A stretch of 64,000 nt of DNA from Parasphingorhabdus flavimaris (GCF_013371215.1 NZ_JABWMH010000004.1:1-64000), one strand, 5' to 3'. Shown: positions 10,064 through 18,650, counted from the stretch's first letter. The notes: generated by a model from the sequence alone, not told the origin. Numbers and translations are program-made.

Positions 10064-10474
10064 CTATAATATTTTCGCGAAGCCCGCCGTTCCCGAGCGG
10101 GCGTTTTCTCTATCGGTTGCCGATTGTGCCGCAGGGTCAGCCTCTTTCGCGGCCTTCATCACCTGCGCCGGGTCGGGCCGGTCAACCAGCAAGGCCTCCA
10201 TCGTTCTGACACACAGACGCGAGGCGTCATCGGCAAGATCATACCAAATCTGCTTTCCATCCCGGCGCGTTTTCACGACGTCTGCCTGTCGCAAGGCCGC
10301 CAGTTGCTGGCTGAGCGCCGGCTGGCCAATGCTCGTCGCCATATCGATGTCGCTGACGCTGCTTTCGCCGCGCAGCAGGTAGGACAGGATCATCAGCCGC
10401 TGGGGCTGGGCAAAGATTTTCAGCTTCTCGGTCGCCGCATCTGCCTGTTCCCGGCTTTCAAAAATGGCCGTCAC
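10064..10474 (-). CDS. ArsR/SmtB-family repressor (BigR/SqrR-like)
   Basis: A 136-residue winged-helix regulator: FAQPQRLMILSYLLRGESSVSDI leads into the recognition segment QPALSQQLAALRQADVVKTRRDGKQIWYDL. It resembles the persulfide-sensing BigR/SqrR branch, and it sits beside the persulfide dioxygenase and SQR genes that such repressors control. The two cysteines that form the sensor disulfide/tetrasulfide in SqrR (Cys41 and Cys107) have no counterparts here: the first aligned position is Ser31, and the only cysteine is C88 in the C-terminal helix. The start is GTG, overlapping the peroxiredoxin stop (GTGA), so translation is probably coupled. Likely autoregulated through the divergent promoter near 11.16 kb. 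Confidence 0.88.
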   Translation of the reverse strand: MTAIFESREQADAATEKLKIFAQPQRLMILSYLLRGESSVSDIDMATSIGQPALSQQLAALRQADVVKTRRDGKQIWYDLADDASRLCVRTMEALLVDRPDPAQVMKAAKEADPAAQSATDRENARSGTAGFAKIL

Positions 10475-11103
10475 GGGGCCTTCACCTTGTGGCAGAACCA
10501 GTCGTCTTCGCGGCTGATATTTCCCGCAGCTATCGGCGGTGCGGCGAGCACGTCATCGCCGGGCTGCCATCCTTCCGGGATCAGGACGTCAGCCTTTTCG
10601 GTGAGTTGCAGGGCGGCCAACAGACGGATCATCTCGTCGACCGAGCGCCCGACATTGTGCGGATAGCAGGTTGTCGCCCGGATGATGCCGGCGGGATCGA
10701 TAAAATAGCTGGTCCGCATCGCCGCAGAATCGGCGGCATTTTCGTCGATCATGCCAAAGGCGCGACCCACCGCCATGCTCGGATCTTCCACGATCGGAAA
10801 GGGTATCTGGACGTCGAACCGCTCCTCGATGGCGCGAGCCCAGGCAAGATGGGCATAGAGACTGTCGACGGACAGGCCCAGCAGCGCGCAGTCCATCGCT
10901 TCAAACTGGTCCTGATGGCGCGCCAGCGCGACAAATTCGGTCGTGCAGACCGGGGTGAAATCGGCGGGGTGCGAAAAGAAGATCAGCCACCGGCCGCGAT
11001 AGTCGGACAGCTTGACCGGGCCGTGGGTTGTCCGCGCCTCGAAATCGGGCGCACTGTCACCGATACGCAATGACCCTGACTTTACCTGCAACGCGTCTGA
11101 CAT
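10471..11103 (-). CDS. Peroxiredoxin (Prx6/AhpC-TSA family)
   Basis: A 210-residue thiol peroxidase of the Prx6/1-Cys-like group. The peroxidatic cysteine is C53 in HPADFTPVC (the PxxxTxxC motif). The C-terminal extension ending DDWFCHKV, and the spacing PEGWQPGDDV, fit the Prx6 C-terminal domain. Further cysteines near the C-terminus could act as resolving residues. It is the first gene of the leftward operon and overlaps arsR by four bases. Peroxiredoxins of this group reduce peroxides; removal of oxidant or persulfide products during sulfide oxidation is a reasonable inferred role. Confidence 0.9.
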   Translation of the reverse strand: MSDALQVKSGSLRIGDSAPDFEARTTHGPVKLSDYRGRWLIFFSHPADFTPVCTTEFVALARHQDQFEAMDCALLGLSVDSLYAHLAWARAIEERFDVQIPFPIVEDPSMAVGRAFGMIDENAADSAAMRTSYFIDPAGIIRATTCYPHNVGRSVDEMIRLLAALQLTEKADVLIPEGWQPGDDVLAAPPIAAGNISREDDWFCHKVKAP

Positions 11104-11142
11104 TAATTTTCACCTCTCCCGAGAATTGGCAGTATTGGCATA

Positions 11143-11181
11143 TTGACGCAACACATATAATGTATTACATAGTTTATGTAA
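11143..11181 (+). promoter_or_regulatory. Candidate promoter and ArsR operator for the persulfide operon
   Basis: The 100-base region between the divergent peroxiredoxin and hydrolase genes contains TTGACG (11143-11148), a 17-base spacer and TACATA (11166-11171). The -10 lies within a perfect 7-bp inverted repeat: TTACATA (11165-11171), three bases, TATGTAA (11175-11181). An operator over the -10 fits repression by the adjacent ArsR protein. An alternative -10, TATAAT at 11156, pairs with TTGGCA at 11135 over only 15 bases. The dyad is seen directly; its role is inferred. Confidence 0.55.
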
Positions 11182-11203
11182 ATATGAATTTGAGGAATTA
11201 TCC

Positions 11204-12121
11204 ATGACTGATTCGACACTGATTCATGCAACGGAACAAATCTCCCGCGCGCAGCAGCAGCTCCCTGTTATCAAGGCTTTCTTTGATCAGCCGACCTACA
11301 CGGTGACCTATGTGGTGCATGACAAGAAAACAAAATGCGCCGCGATCATCGACAGCGTATTCGATTTCGACCCGGCTTCCGGTCGAACCTCCTTCGATTC
11401 CGCTGACGAAGTCATTGCCTATGTCAAGGAACAGGACCTGACGGTCCAGTGGTTGCTCGAAACCCACGCCCACGCCGACCATCTGTCGGCTGCGCCCTAT
11501 CTGCAGGAAAAGCTCGGTGGCAAGATTGCCATTGGCGAGCATATCGTGACGGTGCAGGACGTGTTCGGCAAATTGTTCAACGCCGGCACCGATTTCCAGC
11601 GCGACGGATCGGATTTTGACCGTCTGTTCGCCGACGGAGACACGTTCAAGATCGGCGATCTCGATGTGACGGTAATGCACGTGCCCGGACATACACCGGC
11701 CGATATCGCCTATGTCATCGGCGATGCGGTCTTCGTTGGCGATACGATGTTCATGCCGGATTACGGAACCGCCCGGGCCGATTTTCCCGGCGGTGATGCG
11801 CGCAAGCTCTACCAGTCGATGCGGCGGCTGTTGTCGCTACCCGATACCACCCGCCTGTTCATGTGCCATGATTATCTGCCGGCTGGCCGGACCGAATATG
11901 TCTGGGAAACCACCGTCGCCGAGCAGCGGAAGAATAATATCCATGCCCATGACGGCGTGACCGAGGACGAGTTTGTCAAAATGCGGACCGAGCGGGACAA
12001 GACGCTGGATATGCCGCGACTGATCCTGCCCTCGGTGCAGGTCAACATGCGGGCCGGCCATTTGCCGCCCGAGGAAGACAATGGCGTGCGTTATCTCAAA
12101 GTTCCGTTGAACGGCGTCTGA
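11204..12121 (+). CDS. Metallo-beta-lactamase-fold persulfide dioxygenase-like hydrolase (Blh/ETHE1 type)
   Basis: A 305-residue MBL-fold protein with the metal-binding signature THAHADH (H88, H90, D92, H93), a further histidine in HVPGHTPADIAY, aspartate in VGDTMF and histidine in FMCHDYLPAG. This pattern is typical of ETHE1/Blh persulfide dioxygenases, which use mononuclear iron to oxidise glutathione persulfide to sulfite. There is no fused rhodanese domain. It is the first gene of the rightward sulfide operon, opposite an ArsR repressor, as in bigR-blh loci. It overlaps the next gene by one base (TGATG). A glyoxalase II-like role is the main alternative but fits the context less well. Confidence 0.9.
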   Translation: MTDSTLIHATEQISRAQQQLPVIKAFFDQPTYTVTYVVHDKKTKCAAIIDSVFDFDPASGRTSFDSADEVIAYVKEQDLTVQWLLETHAHADHLSAAPYLQEKLGGKIAIGEHIVTVQDVFGKLFNAGTDFQRDGSDFDRLFADGDTFKIGDLDVTVMHVPGHTPADIAYVIGDAVFVGDTMFMPDYGTARADFPGGDARKLYQSMRRLLSLPDTTRLFMCHDYLPAGRTEYVWETTVAEQRKNNIHAHDGVTEDEFVKMRTERDKTLDMPRLILPSVQVNMRAGHLPPEEDNGVRYLKVPLNGV

Positions 12122-12561
12122 TGCTCGCTGCTTTTCCTCATGCCATGCCGCTGGAAGGCCTGATCGGCGGACTGATGATCGGTGTCGCCGCAGCAGTGAT
12201 GCTGCTTGGCCTCGGCCGTATCGCCGGGGTCAGCGGCCTCGCCGCACGGGCCACCGGAATCGCCGACAGTGGCACCCCGCGCGGCATTGCCATCGCCTTC
12301 ATCATCGGCGTGCCGCTCGGCGCTCTGCTGATATCCCTGATCACCGGCGGGATTGAAACCCGCTTTCCGCCATCGGTCATTCCCCTGGTCATCGGCGGTT
12401 TGCTGGTCGGCTATGGCACCCGCCTTGGCTCGGGCTGCACCAGCGGCCACGGCGTCTGCGGCATGTCGCGCCTGTCCCCGCGATCGCTGATCGCCACCGC
12501 CATCTTCATGGCGAGCGGCTTCGTCACGGTTGCGCTGATGCGTGCGGGAGGCTTTCTATGA
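12121..12561 (+). CDS. YeeE/YedE family sulfur-transport protein, first half (PmpA-like)
   Basis: A 146-residue membrane protein with about four helices. The motif GSGCTSGHGVCGMSRLSPRS near 100-120 is the cysteine-bearing signature of the Sulf_transp (YeeE/YedE) family; characterised relatives import thiosulfate. Here the fold is split over two genes, as in the pmpA/pmpB pairs next to bigR-blh. Its start overlaps the hydrolase stop and its stop overlaps the start of the second half (ATGA), so the three are translationally coupled. Direction and substrate (a sulfane-sulfur or thiosulfate species) are inferred. Confidence 0.9.
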   Translation: MLAAFPHAMPLEGLIGGLMIGVAAAVMLLGLGRIAGVSGLAARATGIADSGTPRGIAIAFIIGVPLGALLISLITGGIETRFPPSVIPLVIGGLLVGYGTRLGSGCTSGHGVCGMSRLSPRSLIATAIFMASGFVTVALMRAGGFL

Positions 12562-12965
12562 AACAGCTTTTGGTCGCTCTGATCGCCGGATCTTTATTTG
12601 GTGCTGGCCTCGCCTTTTCCGGCATGGCCGATCCTGCGCGGGTCCAGGGCTTTCTCGATCTCTTCGGCCGCTGGGACCCGACCCTTGCCTTCGTGATGGG
12701 TGGAGCGATGACCCCCATGGCCATCGCCTGGATTATCCAGCGGCGCCTCGAAAAGCCTTTCGCCGGCGAACAATTCTCGCTCCCGGGCACGACGTTGATC
12801 GACCGCAAGCTGACGATCGGTGCGGTCCTGTTCGGGACCGGCTGGGGCATCAGCGGCCTCTGCCCGGGACCAGGCTTCGCCGACCTGGCGATCAACCCCC
12901 TGCCTGCCCTCGCATTTGTAGCAGCCCTGCTGGCGGGCATGATCGCACATCGCGTTACGAGTTAG
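12558..12965 (+). CDS. YeeE/YedE family sulfur-transport protein, second half (PmpB-like)
   Basis: A 135-residue membrane protein with about four helices, companion of the preceding gene. It carries GAGLAFSGMADPARVQGF near the N-terminus and GTGWGISGLCPGPGFADLA near 95-115, the second half-signature of the family, with its single conserved cysteine in LCPGP. The two short proteins together should form one YeeE/YedE-type pore, each contributing one cysteine-lined re-entrant segment. Four-base overlap with the upstream gene; 28 bases to the sulfide:quinone oxidoreductase. Confidence 0.9.
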   Translation: MKQLLVALIAGSLFGAGLAFSGMADPARVQGFLDLFGRWDPTLAFVMGGAMTPMAIAWIIQRRLEKPFAGEQFSLPGTTLIDRKLTIGAVLFGTGWGISGLCPGPGFADLAINPLPALAFVAALLAGMIAHRVTS

Positions 12966-12993
12966 GCAATGATATGAGCACGAGGGATATAGG

Positions 12994-14265
12994 ATGACGA
13001 ACATGGCAGAAAACAACGACTCAGAGGCCCCGGCCAACCGGTTTAATGTCGTCATCGTCGGCGGTGGATCTGCCGGCATCGCGACCGCCGCAAGCATGTT
13101 GAAGCGAGACGGAAAAATCTCGCTGGCGATCATCGACCCGGCTGATGACCATTATTACCAGCCCGGCTGGACGATGGTCGGGGGCGGTGCTTTTTCAGCG
13201 GAGTTCACGCACCGCAAGGAAAAGGATCTGATCCCGGCGGGGGCACAATGGATTCAGGCTGCGGTCAGCTCCTTCGATCCTGAAAACAATGCCGTCCTCA
13301 CCGCCGACGGGCAGAAGATCGGCTATGACGTGCTGATCGTCTGTCCGGGCATCAAGCTCGACTGGGAAGCCATTGACGGCCTGCCGGAGACCCTGGGAAA
13401 GAATGGTGTCACCTCCAACTACCGCTATGATCTCGCGCCCTATACCTTCCGGCTGGTCAAGGAAATGACCGGCGGAACGGCCTTGTTCACCCAGCCGCCA
13501 ATGCCGATCAAATGCGCCGGCGCGCCGCAAAAGGCGATGTATCTGTCCTGCAGCAAGTGGGAGAAACAGGGGGTGCTGGGCAATATCGACGTGCAGTTTC
13601 ACAACACCGGCGCCGTGCTCTTCGGCGTCAAGGAATATGTGCCCGCGTTGATGGAATATATCGAGCGCTACGACGCGCATCTGAACCTCGAATCCAGACT
13701 GGTCGCGATCGACGGTCCGGCAAAGGTCGCGACATTCGAACAGAAACAGGGCGAGAAAACCAAAAGGGTCGAAGTGAAGTTCGACATGATCCATGTGGTT
13801 CCGCCGCAAGTGGCGCCTGATTTCGTCCGCTCCAGCCCGCTGGCCGCCGAAAGCGGCTTTGTCGATGTCGATCCGGCCACGCTGCGGCACACGAAATATG
13901 CCAATATATTCGCACTCGGCGATGCCTGCAGCGCTCCCAATGCCAAGACGATGGCAGCAGTTCGCAAACAGGCGCCGATTGTTGCGGTCAATGCGCTCGC
14001 AGCCCTCGATGGCAAACCGCCGGTCGCCGATTATGACGGCTATGGCAGTTGCCCGCTAACCGTCGAGCGCGGCAAAGTGGTGCTGGCCGAATTCGGCTAT
14101 GGCGGCAAATTGCTCCCGAGCTTCCCCAACTGGCTGATCGACGGCACGCGGCCATCGCGGCTTTCGTGGCTGTTGAAGGACACGATCCTGCCGCCGGTCT
14201 ACTGGCATGGCATGCTCAAGGGCCGCGAGTGGATGGTCAAGCCCCACCGGATCGGTGCGGACTGA
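12994..14265 (+). CDS. sqr: Sulfide:quinone oxidoreductase, type II
   Basis: A 423-residue FAD enzyme that oxidises sulfide to a persulfide or polysulfide and passes electrons to the quinone pool. The FAD motif VVIVGGGSAGIATAASM is at about 19-35, and the second FAD segment is NIFALGDACSAPNAKT near 305-319. The two redox cysteines of type II SQR are present: C174 in PIKCAGAPQKA and C353 in YGSCPLT. The third cysteine of type I enzymes is absent, as expected. The start at 12994 gives MTNMAENN; an ATG three codons later is equally possible. It lies between the YeeE/YedE pair and SulP. It would supply the persulfide consumed by the hydrolase of this operon. Confidence 0.94.
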   Translation: MTNMAENNDSEAPANRFNVVIVGGGSAGIATAASMLKRDGKISLAIIDPADDHYYQPGWTMVGGGAFSAEFTHRKEKDLIPAGAQWIQAAVSSFDPENNAVLTADGQKIGYDVLIVCPGIKLDWEAIDGLPETLGKNGVTSNYRYDLAPYTFRLVKEMTGGTALFTQPPMPIKCAGAPQKAMYLSCSKWEKQGVLGNIDVQFHNTGAVLFGVKEYVPALMEYIERYDAHLNLESRLVAIDGPAKVATFEQKQGEKTKRVEVKFDMIHVVPPQVAPDFVRSSPLAAESGFVDVDPATLRHTKYANIFALGDACSAPNAKTMAAVRKQAPIVAVNALAALDGKPPVADYDGYGSCPLTVERGKVVLAEFGYGGKLLPSFPNWLIDGTRPSRLSWLLKDTILPPVYWHGMLKGREWMVKPHRIGAD

Positions 14266-14274
14266 GCCGGTCCC

Positions 14275-16044
14275 ATGAAAATCGCCCGCTATTTGCCGAT
14301 CCTCGATTGGGGCAGCCGCTATAACAGCACCACGCTGACCAATGACGGCGTCGCCGCAATCATTGTCACGATCATGCTGATCCCGCAAAGCCTGGCTTAT
14401 GCCATGCTCGCAGGGCTGCCACCCGAAATCGGCCTCTATGCCTCGATCCTGCCGCTGATCGCCTATGCGATATTCGGGACCAGCCGGACATTGGCAGTTG
14501 GACCGGTTGCGGTGGTATCGCTGATGACCCTCACCGCCGCCAGCGCGATAGCGCCGCCCGGCAGCGCGGACTTTATTGCGGCCGCCTTGGTTCTGGCGTT
14601 GCTGTCAGGCCTGTTCCTCTTGCTCATGGGCATATTCAAGCTAGGATTCCTGGCCAATCTGCTCTCCCACCCCGTCGTTTCCGGCTTCATCACCGCCAGC
14701 GGCATCATCATCGCGACCAGCCAGCTTAAATCGATCTTCGGTATCAAGGCGAGCGGCGCCGCCATGCCCGAACTGGTCTCCAGCATAGCCGCGACAATCG
14801 GGACGACCAATATCCCGACGCTGATCATCGGCGTTTCCGCCACCGCCTTTCTCTTCTGGGTCCGCAAGGGTCTCAAGCCGCTGTTAATGCGCATTGGCCT
14901 CCCTGCGCGGCCAGCTGAACTGATTGCTAAGGCAGGACCGATTGCTGCCGTTGCCGTCTCGACAATTGCAACGATAGCCCTCGGACTGGAAGCCAAAGGC
15001 GTCAGCGTGGTCGGTGATATCCCGCAAAGCTTGCCGCCATTTTCCGTACCGCTTATTGATCTGGAATTATGGACAACACTCGCCATTCCGGCTCTGTTGT
15101 TGAGCATTATCGGATTTGTCGAATCTGTCTCCGTCGGCCAGACCTTGGCGGCCAAGCGCCGCCAGCGGATCGACCCGGATCAGGAACTGATCGGCCTTGG
15201 CGCAGCCAATATCTCGGCGGCTTTTTCCGGCGGCTATCCGGTGACTGGCGGCTTTGCCCGTTCGGTCGTCAATTTCGATGCCGGTGCCGAGACGCCGGCC
15301 GCCGGCGCCTTCACCGCGATCGGAATCGCCCTGGCGGCACTTTTCCTGACACCGCTGCTGGCCTCCCTTCCGATCGCCACGCTGGCCGCGACCATCATTG
15401 TTGCCGTGCTCAGCCTCGTCGATCTCAAGACCCCGCTAACAATCTGGCGCTATTCCAAAGCCGATTTCGCGGCAATGGCGGCCACCATTGGCGTGACGCT
15501 GCTCGCCGGTGTCGAACCGGGCGTGATCGCGGGTGTCGGGTTGAGTCTCGCCCTGTTCCTGTGGCGCAGTTCGCGGCCCCACGCGGCGATTGTCGGTCGG
15601 GTCCCCGAATCCGAGCATTTTCGCAATGTCGACCGGCACAAGGTTTTCACCGATCCCCGCATATTGACGATCCGGATCGACGAAAGCCTGACCTATCTCA
15701 ACGCGCGCTGGCTGGAAGAATTCATCCTCGAACAAGTGGCGGAGCAAAAGACCGTGCGCCACGTCATCCTGATGTGCTCGGCGGTCAACGCAATCGACGC
15801 ATCGGCACTGGAAAGCATCGAGGCGATCAACCACCGGCTCGACGACGGCGGCATCTCGCTCCATCTTTCCGAGGTCAAGGGTCCGGTGATGGACCGGCTC
15901 AAACGCTCGCACTTCCTCGACCAATTGTCTGGGAAAGTATATCTTTCGCAAAATGCAGCTTATTCCGCGCTAATTGCAATTGCGGACAATGAAGACAAAG
16001 CCGACAGTCCGGTTGATATTTGGAACGCAAGGGGCCTGATATGA
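14275..16044 (+). CDS. SulP family inorganic anion transporter with STAS domain
   Basis: A 589-residue secondary transporter. The membrane domain (about 20-410) begins IPQSLAYAMLAGLPPEIGLYAS, the SulP signature, and a cytoplasmic STAS domain occupies about 450-570. Family members carry sulfate, bicarbonate or other anions. Nine bases separate it from sqr, and its stop overlaps the cydA start by four bases (ATGA), so it is locked into the sulfide operon. Sulfite or sulfate export after persulfide oxidation is an attractive role, but no residue I can see fixes the substrate. Confidence 0.92.
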   Translation: MKIARYLPILDWGSRYNSTTLTNDGVAAIIVTIMLIPQSLAYAMLAGLPPEIGLYASILPLIAYAIFGTSRTLAVGPVAVVSLMTLTAASAIAPPGSADFIAAALVLALLSGLFLLLMGIFKLGFLANLLSHPVVSGFITASGIIIATSQLKSIFGIKASGAAMPELVSSIAATIGTTNIPTLIIGVSATAFLFWVRKGLKPLLMRIGLPARPAELIAKAGPIAAVAVSTIATIALGLEAKGVSVVGDIPQSLPPFSVPLIDLELWTTLAIPALLLSIIGFVESVSVGQTLAAKRRQRIDPDQELIGLGAANISAAFSGGYPVTGGFARSVVNFDAGAETPAAGAFTAIGIALAALFLTPLLASLPIATLAATIIVAVLSLVDLKTPLTIWRYSKADFAAMAATIGVTLLAGVEPGVIAGVGLSLALFLWRSSRPHAAIVGRVPESEHFRNVDRHKVFTDPRILTIRIDESLTYLNARWLEEFILEQVAEQKTVRHVILMCSAVNAIDASALESIEAINHRLDDGGISLHLSEVKGPVMDRLKRSHFLDQLSGKVYLSQNAAYSALIAIADNEDKADSPVDIWNARGLI

Positions 16045-17462
16045 TGGAAAATGATCTCGCAATCAATTTGGCGCGGATCCAGTTCGCGTTTACCGTCAGC
16101 TTCCATTTCCTGTTCCCGGCATTTACCATCGGCATCGCCAGCTATCTCGCGGTACTCGAGGGACTCTGGCTGAAAACCGACAATGGCGTCTACGCCAACC
16201 TCTACCGTTACTGGCTCAAGATTTTCTCCATTGTCTTTGCGATGGGCGTCGTCTCCGGCATCGTCATGTCCTACCAGTTCGGGACAAACTGGTCGGTATT
16301 TTCCGACAAGGCCGGACCGGTTATCGGACCGCTCATGGCCTATGAGGTGCTGACCGCCTTCTTCCTCGAGGCCGGGTTTCTGGGCGTGATGCTGTTCGGC
16401 ATCAACAAGGTTGGCCGCAAACTGCATTTCGTTGCCACATTGGCCGTCGCCATCGGGACATTCATTTCCGCTTTCTGGATATTGTCGGTGAACAGCTGGA
16501 TGCAGACGCCGGTCGGCTTTGCGATCAACGATGTCGGACAATATGTGCCCGCTGCCGGCTGGTGGGATATCGTCTGGAACCCCAGCTTCCCTTACCGTCT
16601 GGTGCACACCGTGCTCGCGGCCTATCTGACCACGGCCTTTGCGGTCGGCGCGGTCGGGGCATGGCATTTGCTCAAGGACAAGACCAACCCGGGCGCCCGC
16701 AAGATGTTCTCGATGGCAATGTGGATGGCCGCCATTGTGGCGCCGACCCAGATATTCATGGGCGACCTGCACGGCCTCAATACGCTCGAGCATCAGCCGG
16801 CCAAGGTGATGGCGATGGAAGGCCATTACGAAAGTCATCCCGACGGCGCGCCGCTGATCCTGTTCGGAATTCCCAACAGCAAGGAAAAGCGCATCGATTA
16901 TGCGATTGAAATCCCCAATGCATCATCGCTGATCCTGAAGCATGACATGAATGCGCCGCTAGCCGGGCTTGATACCATCCCCGACGAGGACGAGCCGCCG
17001 GTCGGCATCGTATTCTGGGCGTTCCGGATCATGGTCGGCCTGGGCTTCGCGATGCTCGGCATCGGCATGTGGAGCCTGCTCGCGCGGTCGCGCAAGAAAC
17101 TCTACGACTGGCCCCTGCTGCATCGCGCCGCCGTGGTGATGGGGCCATCGGGCTTCATCGCCGTCCTCGCCGGCTGGGTAACCACCGAAGTCGGACGCCA
17201 GCCGTTCACCATCTATGGCCTGCTGCGCACCAGCGAGAGCGCCGCACCACTCGACGCTCCGGCGGTCGCAGCATCGCTGCTCGCCTTCGTGGTGGTCTAT
17301 TTCATCGTCTTCGGCGCCGGCATCGTCTATATCTTCAAACTGGCGGCGAAAACGCCCGAAGCTCACGAACCGACGCCCGACGATGCGCCCATCCGCACCG
17401 CTGGTATCACCCCGGCGGCGGCGGTGCTCGAAGGGGATCATGAGGAAGGAGCAGCGACATGA
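16041..17462 (+). CDS. cydA: Cytochrome bd-type quinol oxidase subunit I (cyanide-insensitive CioA type)
   Basis: A 473-residue integral membrane subunit that oxidises quinol and holds the b- and d-type hemes. H22 in SFHFLFPAFT is the conserved N-terminal heme ligand; VHTVLAAYLTTAF carries the second histidine region, and GWVTTEVGRQPF is the quinol-oxidase signature. The Q-loop is short, as in cyanide-insensitive (CIO) enzymes. The start at 16041 was chosen because it makes an ATGA overlap with the SulP stop and follows AAGGGG; an upstream ATG at 16020 would add seven unlikely residues. bd oxidases resist sulfide, so pairing with SQR gives a sulfide-tolerant route from sulfide to oxygen. Confidence 0.94.
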   Translation: MMENDLAINLARIQFAFTVSFHFLFPAFTIGIASYLAVLEGLWLKTDNGVYANLYRYWLKIFSIVFAMGVVSGIVMSYQFGTNWSVFSDKAGPVIGPLMAYEVLTAFFLEAGFLGVMLFGINKVGRKLHFVATLAVAIGTFISAFWILSVNSWMQTPVGFAINDVGQYVPAAGWWDIVWNPSFPYRLVHTVLAAYLTTAFAVGAVGAWHLLKDKTNPGARKMFSMAMWMAAIVAPTQIFMGDLHGLNTLEHQPAKVMAMEGHYESHPDGAPLILFGIPNSKEKRIDYAIEIPNASSLILKHDMNAPLAGLDTIPDEDEPPVGIVFWAFRIMVGLGFAMLGIGMWSLLARSRKKLYDWPLLHRAAVVMGPSGFIAVLAGWVTTEVGRQPFTIYGLLRTSESAAPLDAPAVAASLLAFVVVYFIVFGAGIVYIFKLAAKTPEAHEPTPDDAPIRTAGITPAAAVLEGDHEEGAAT

Positions 17463-18463
17463 GCGGCACCGAACTGACCGTCATCTGGGCGGGCATCATC
17501 GCCTTTGCGGTCGTCGTCTATGTGATCATGGACGGCTTTGACCTCGGCATCGGCATATTGTTTCCCAATTTCAAAGTGGGTCCGGATCGCGACACCGCGA
17601 TGAACAGTATCGCACCGGTATGGGATGGCAATGAAACCTGGCTGGTGCTGGGCGGGGGCGGACTATTGGCCGCTTTCCCGCTCGCTTATGCGATCATCCT
17701 GCCGGCGCTTTATGCGCCGCTGATCGCGATGCTGCTGGGTCTTGTCCTGCGCGGCGTCGCCTTTGAATTTCGCTGGCGCGACCCGGCCCACCGCGCGCGC
17801 TGGGATTTTGGTTTTACCGCAGGGTCGGTCATCGCGACCTTTGCCCAGGGCGTCACGCTTGGCGCATTGCTTCAGGGAATCACGGTCGAAGGCCGCGCCT
17901 ATGCCGGCGGCTGGTGGGAATGGCTGACTCCGTTCAGCCTGTTGACCGGCTTTGCTTTGTTGGCGGGCTATGCCCTGCTCGGCTGCTGCTGGCTGATCTG
18001 GAAAACAGAAGGCCGTTTGCAGCGCCAATGCTACAGCTATGCCGGCCGTCTCGGCATCTTGCTGCTGCTGGCGATCATCGCGGTCAGCGCCGCCACGCCC
18101 TTTCTCGAGGAAGAATATTATACCCGCTGGCTCGCCTATCCCGGCGTTATCGCCACGGCGCAGATTCCGCTGGCCACACTGGTCATCTCGGTGCTGTTCT
18201 TCCGCAGCCTGTCAAAAAAGCAGGAAGCAGCTCCCTTCTTCTACGCGCTCGGTCTGTTCGGTCTCAGCCTCGTCGGCCTCGCGGTCTCGATGTGGCCGGA
18301 TGTGATCCCCGGCCGGATCACGATCTGGGAAGCAGCCGCTCCCTATGAAAGCCAGATGTTCATGCTGATCGGCGCGGCGATCATGGTGCCGGTCATCCTC
18401 GCCTACACCGGCTGGGCCTATTGGGTGTTTCGCGGGAAGGTCGGAACGGACGGTTATCACTAA
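17459..18463 (+). CDS. cydB: Cytochrome bd-type quinol oxidase subunit II
   Basis: A 334-residue membrane protein of the CydB family. It begins WAGIIAFAVVVYVIMDGFDLGIGILFP, typical of the first helix, followed by the conserved WDGNETWLVLGGGGLLAAFP (about 55-75). Eight to nine helices are visible. It overlaps cydA by four bases (ATGA), and its stop overlaps the start of the next small gene by one base (TAATG). It pairs with CydA as the structural second subunit. Confidence 0.94.
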   Translation: MSGTELTVIWAGIIAFAVVVYVIMDGFDLGIGILFPNFKVGPDRDTAMNSIAPVWDGNETWLVLGGGGLLAAFPLAYAIILPALYAPLIAMLLGLVLRGVAFEFRWRDPAHRARWDFGFTAGSVIATFAQGVTLGALLQGITVEGRAYAGGWWEWLTPFSLLTGFALLAGYALLGCCWLIWKTEGRLQRQCYSYAGRLGILLLLAIIAVSAATPFLEEEYYTRWLAYPGVIATAQIPLATLVISVLFFRSLSKKQEAAPFFYALGLFGLSLVGLAVSMWPDVIPGRITIWEAAAPYESQMFMLIGAAIMVPVILAYTGWAYWVFRGKVGTDGYH

Positions 18464-18612
18464 TGGCTTTTGATCCGCTCTCGACCAATGGCAAAAGCGC
18501 GGACGACGCGCCTCTGCCAAAGCGCTTGCTCTGGATGATGGCCTATTGGGCGATGGGCGTTCTGGCGATCGGCACGGTCGGCTTTTTCATCCGGCTCTGG
18601 ATCAAGACCTGA
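18463..18612 (+). CDS. DUF2474 family small membrane protein, cytochrome bd accessory
   Basis: A 49-residue protein with a polar N-terminus and one transmembrane helix (about 24-46, LWMMAYWAMGVLAIGTVGFF), ending RLWIKT. DUF2474 proteins are regularly encoded directly after CIO-type cydAB and are thought to be small accessory subunits comparable to CydX. The ATG at 18463 overlaps the cydB stop (TAATG). A longer reading from 18421 would run into the cydB end and add non-family sequence. The gene ends the sulfide operon; the next gene is convergent. Confidence 0.85.
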   Translation: MAFDPLSTNGKSADDAPLPKRLLWMMAYWAMGVLAIGTVGFFIRLWIKT

Positions 18613-18650
18613 AGAACAAGCCGCAAGGCCCTTACTATTTCGTCCTCGAC

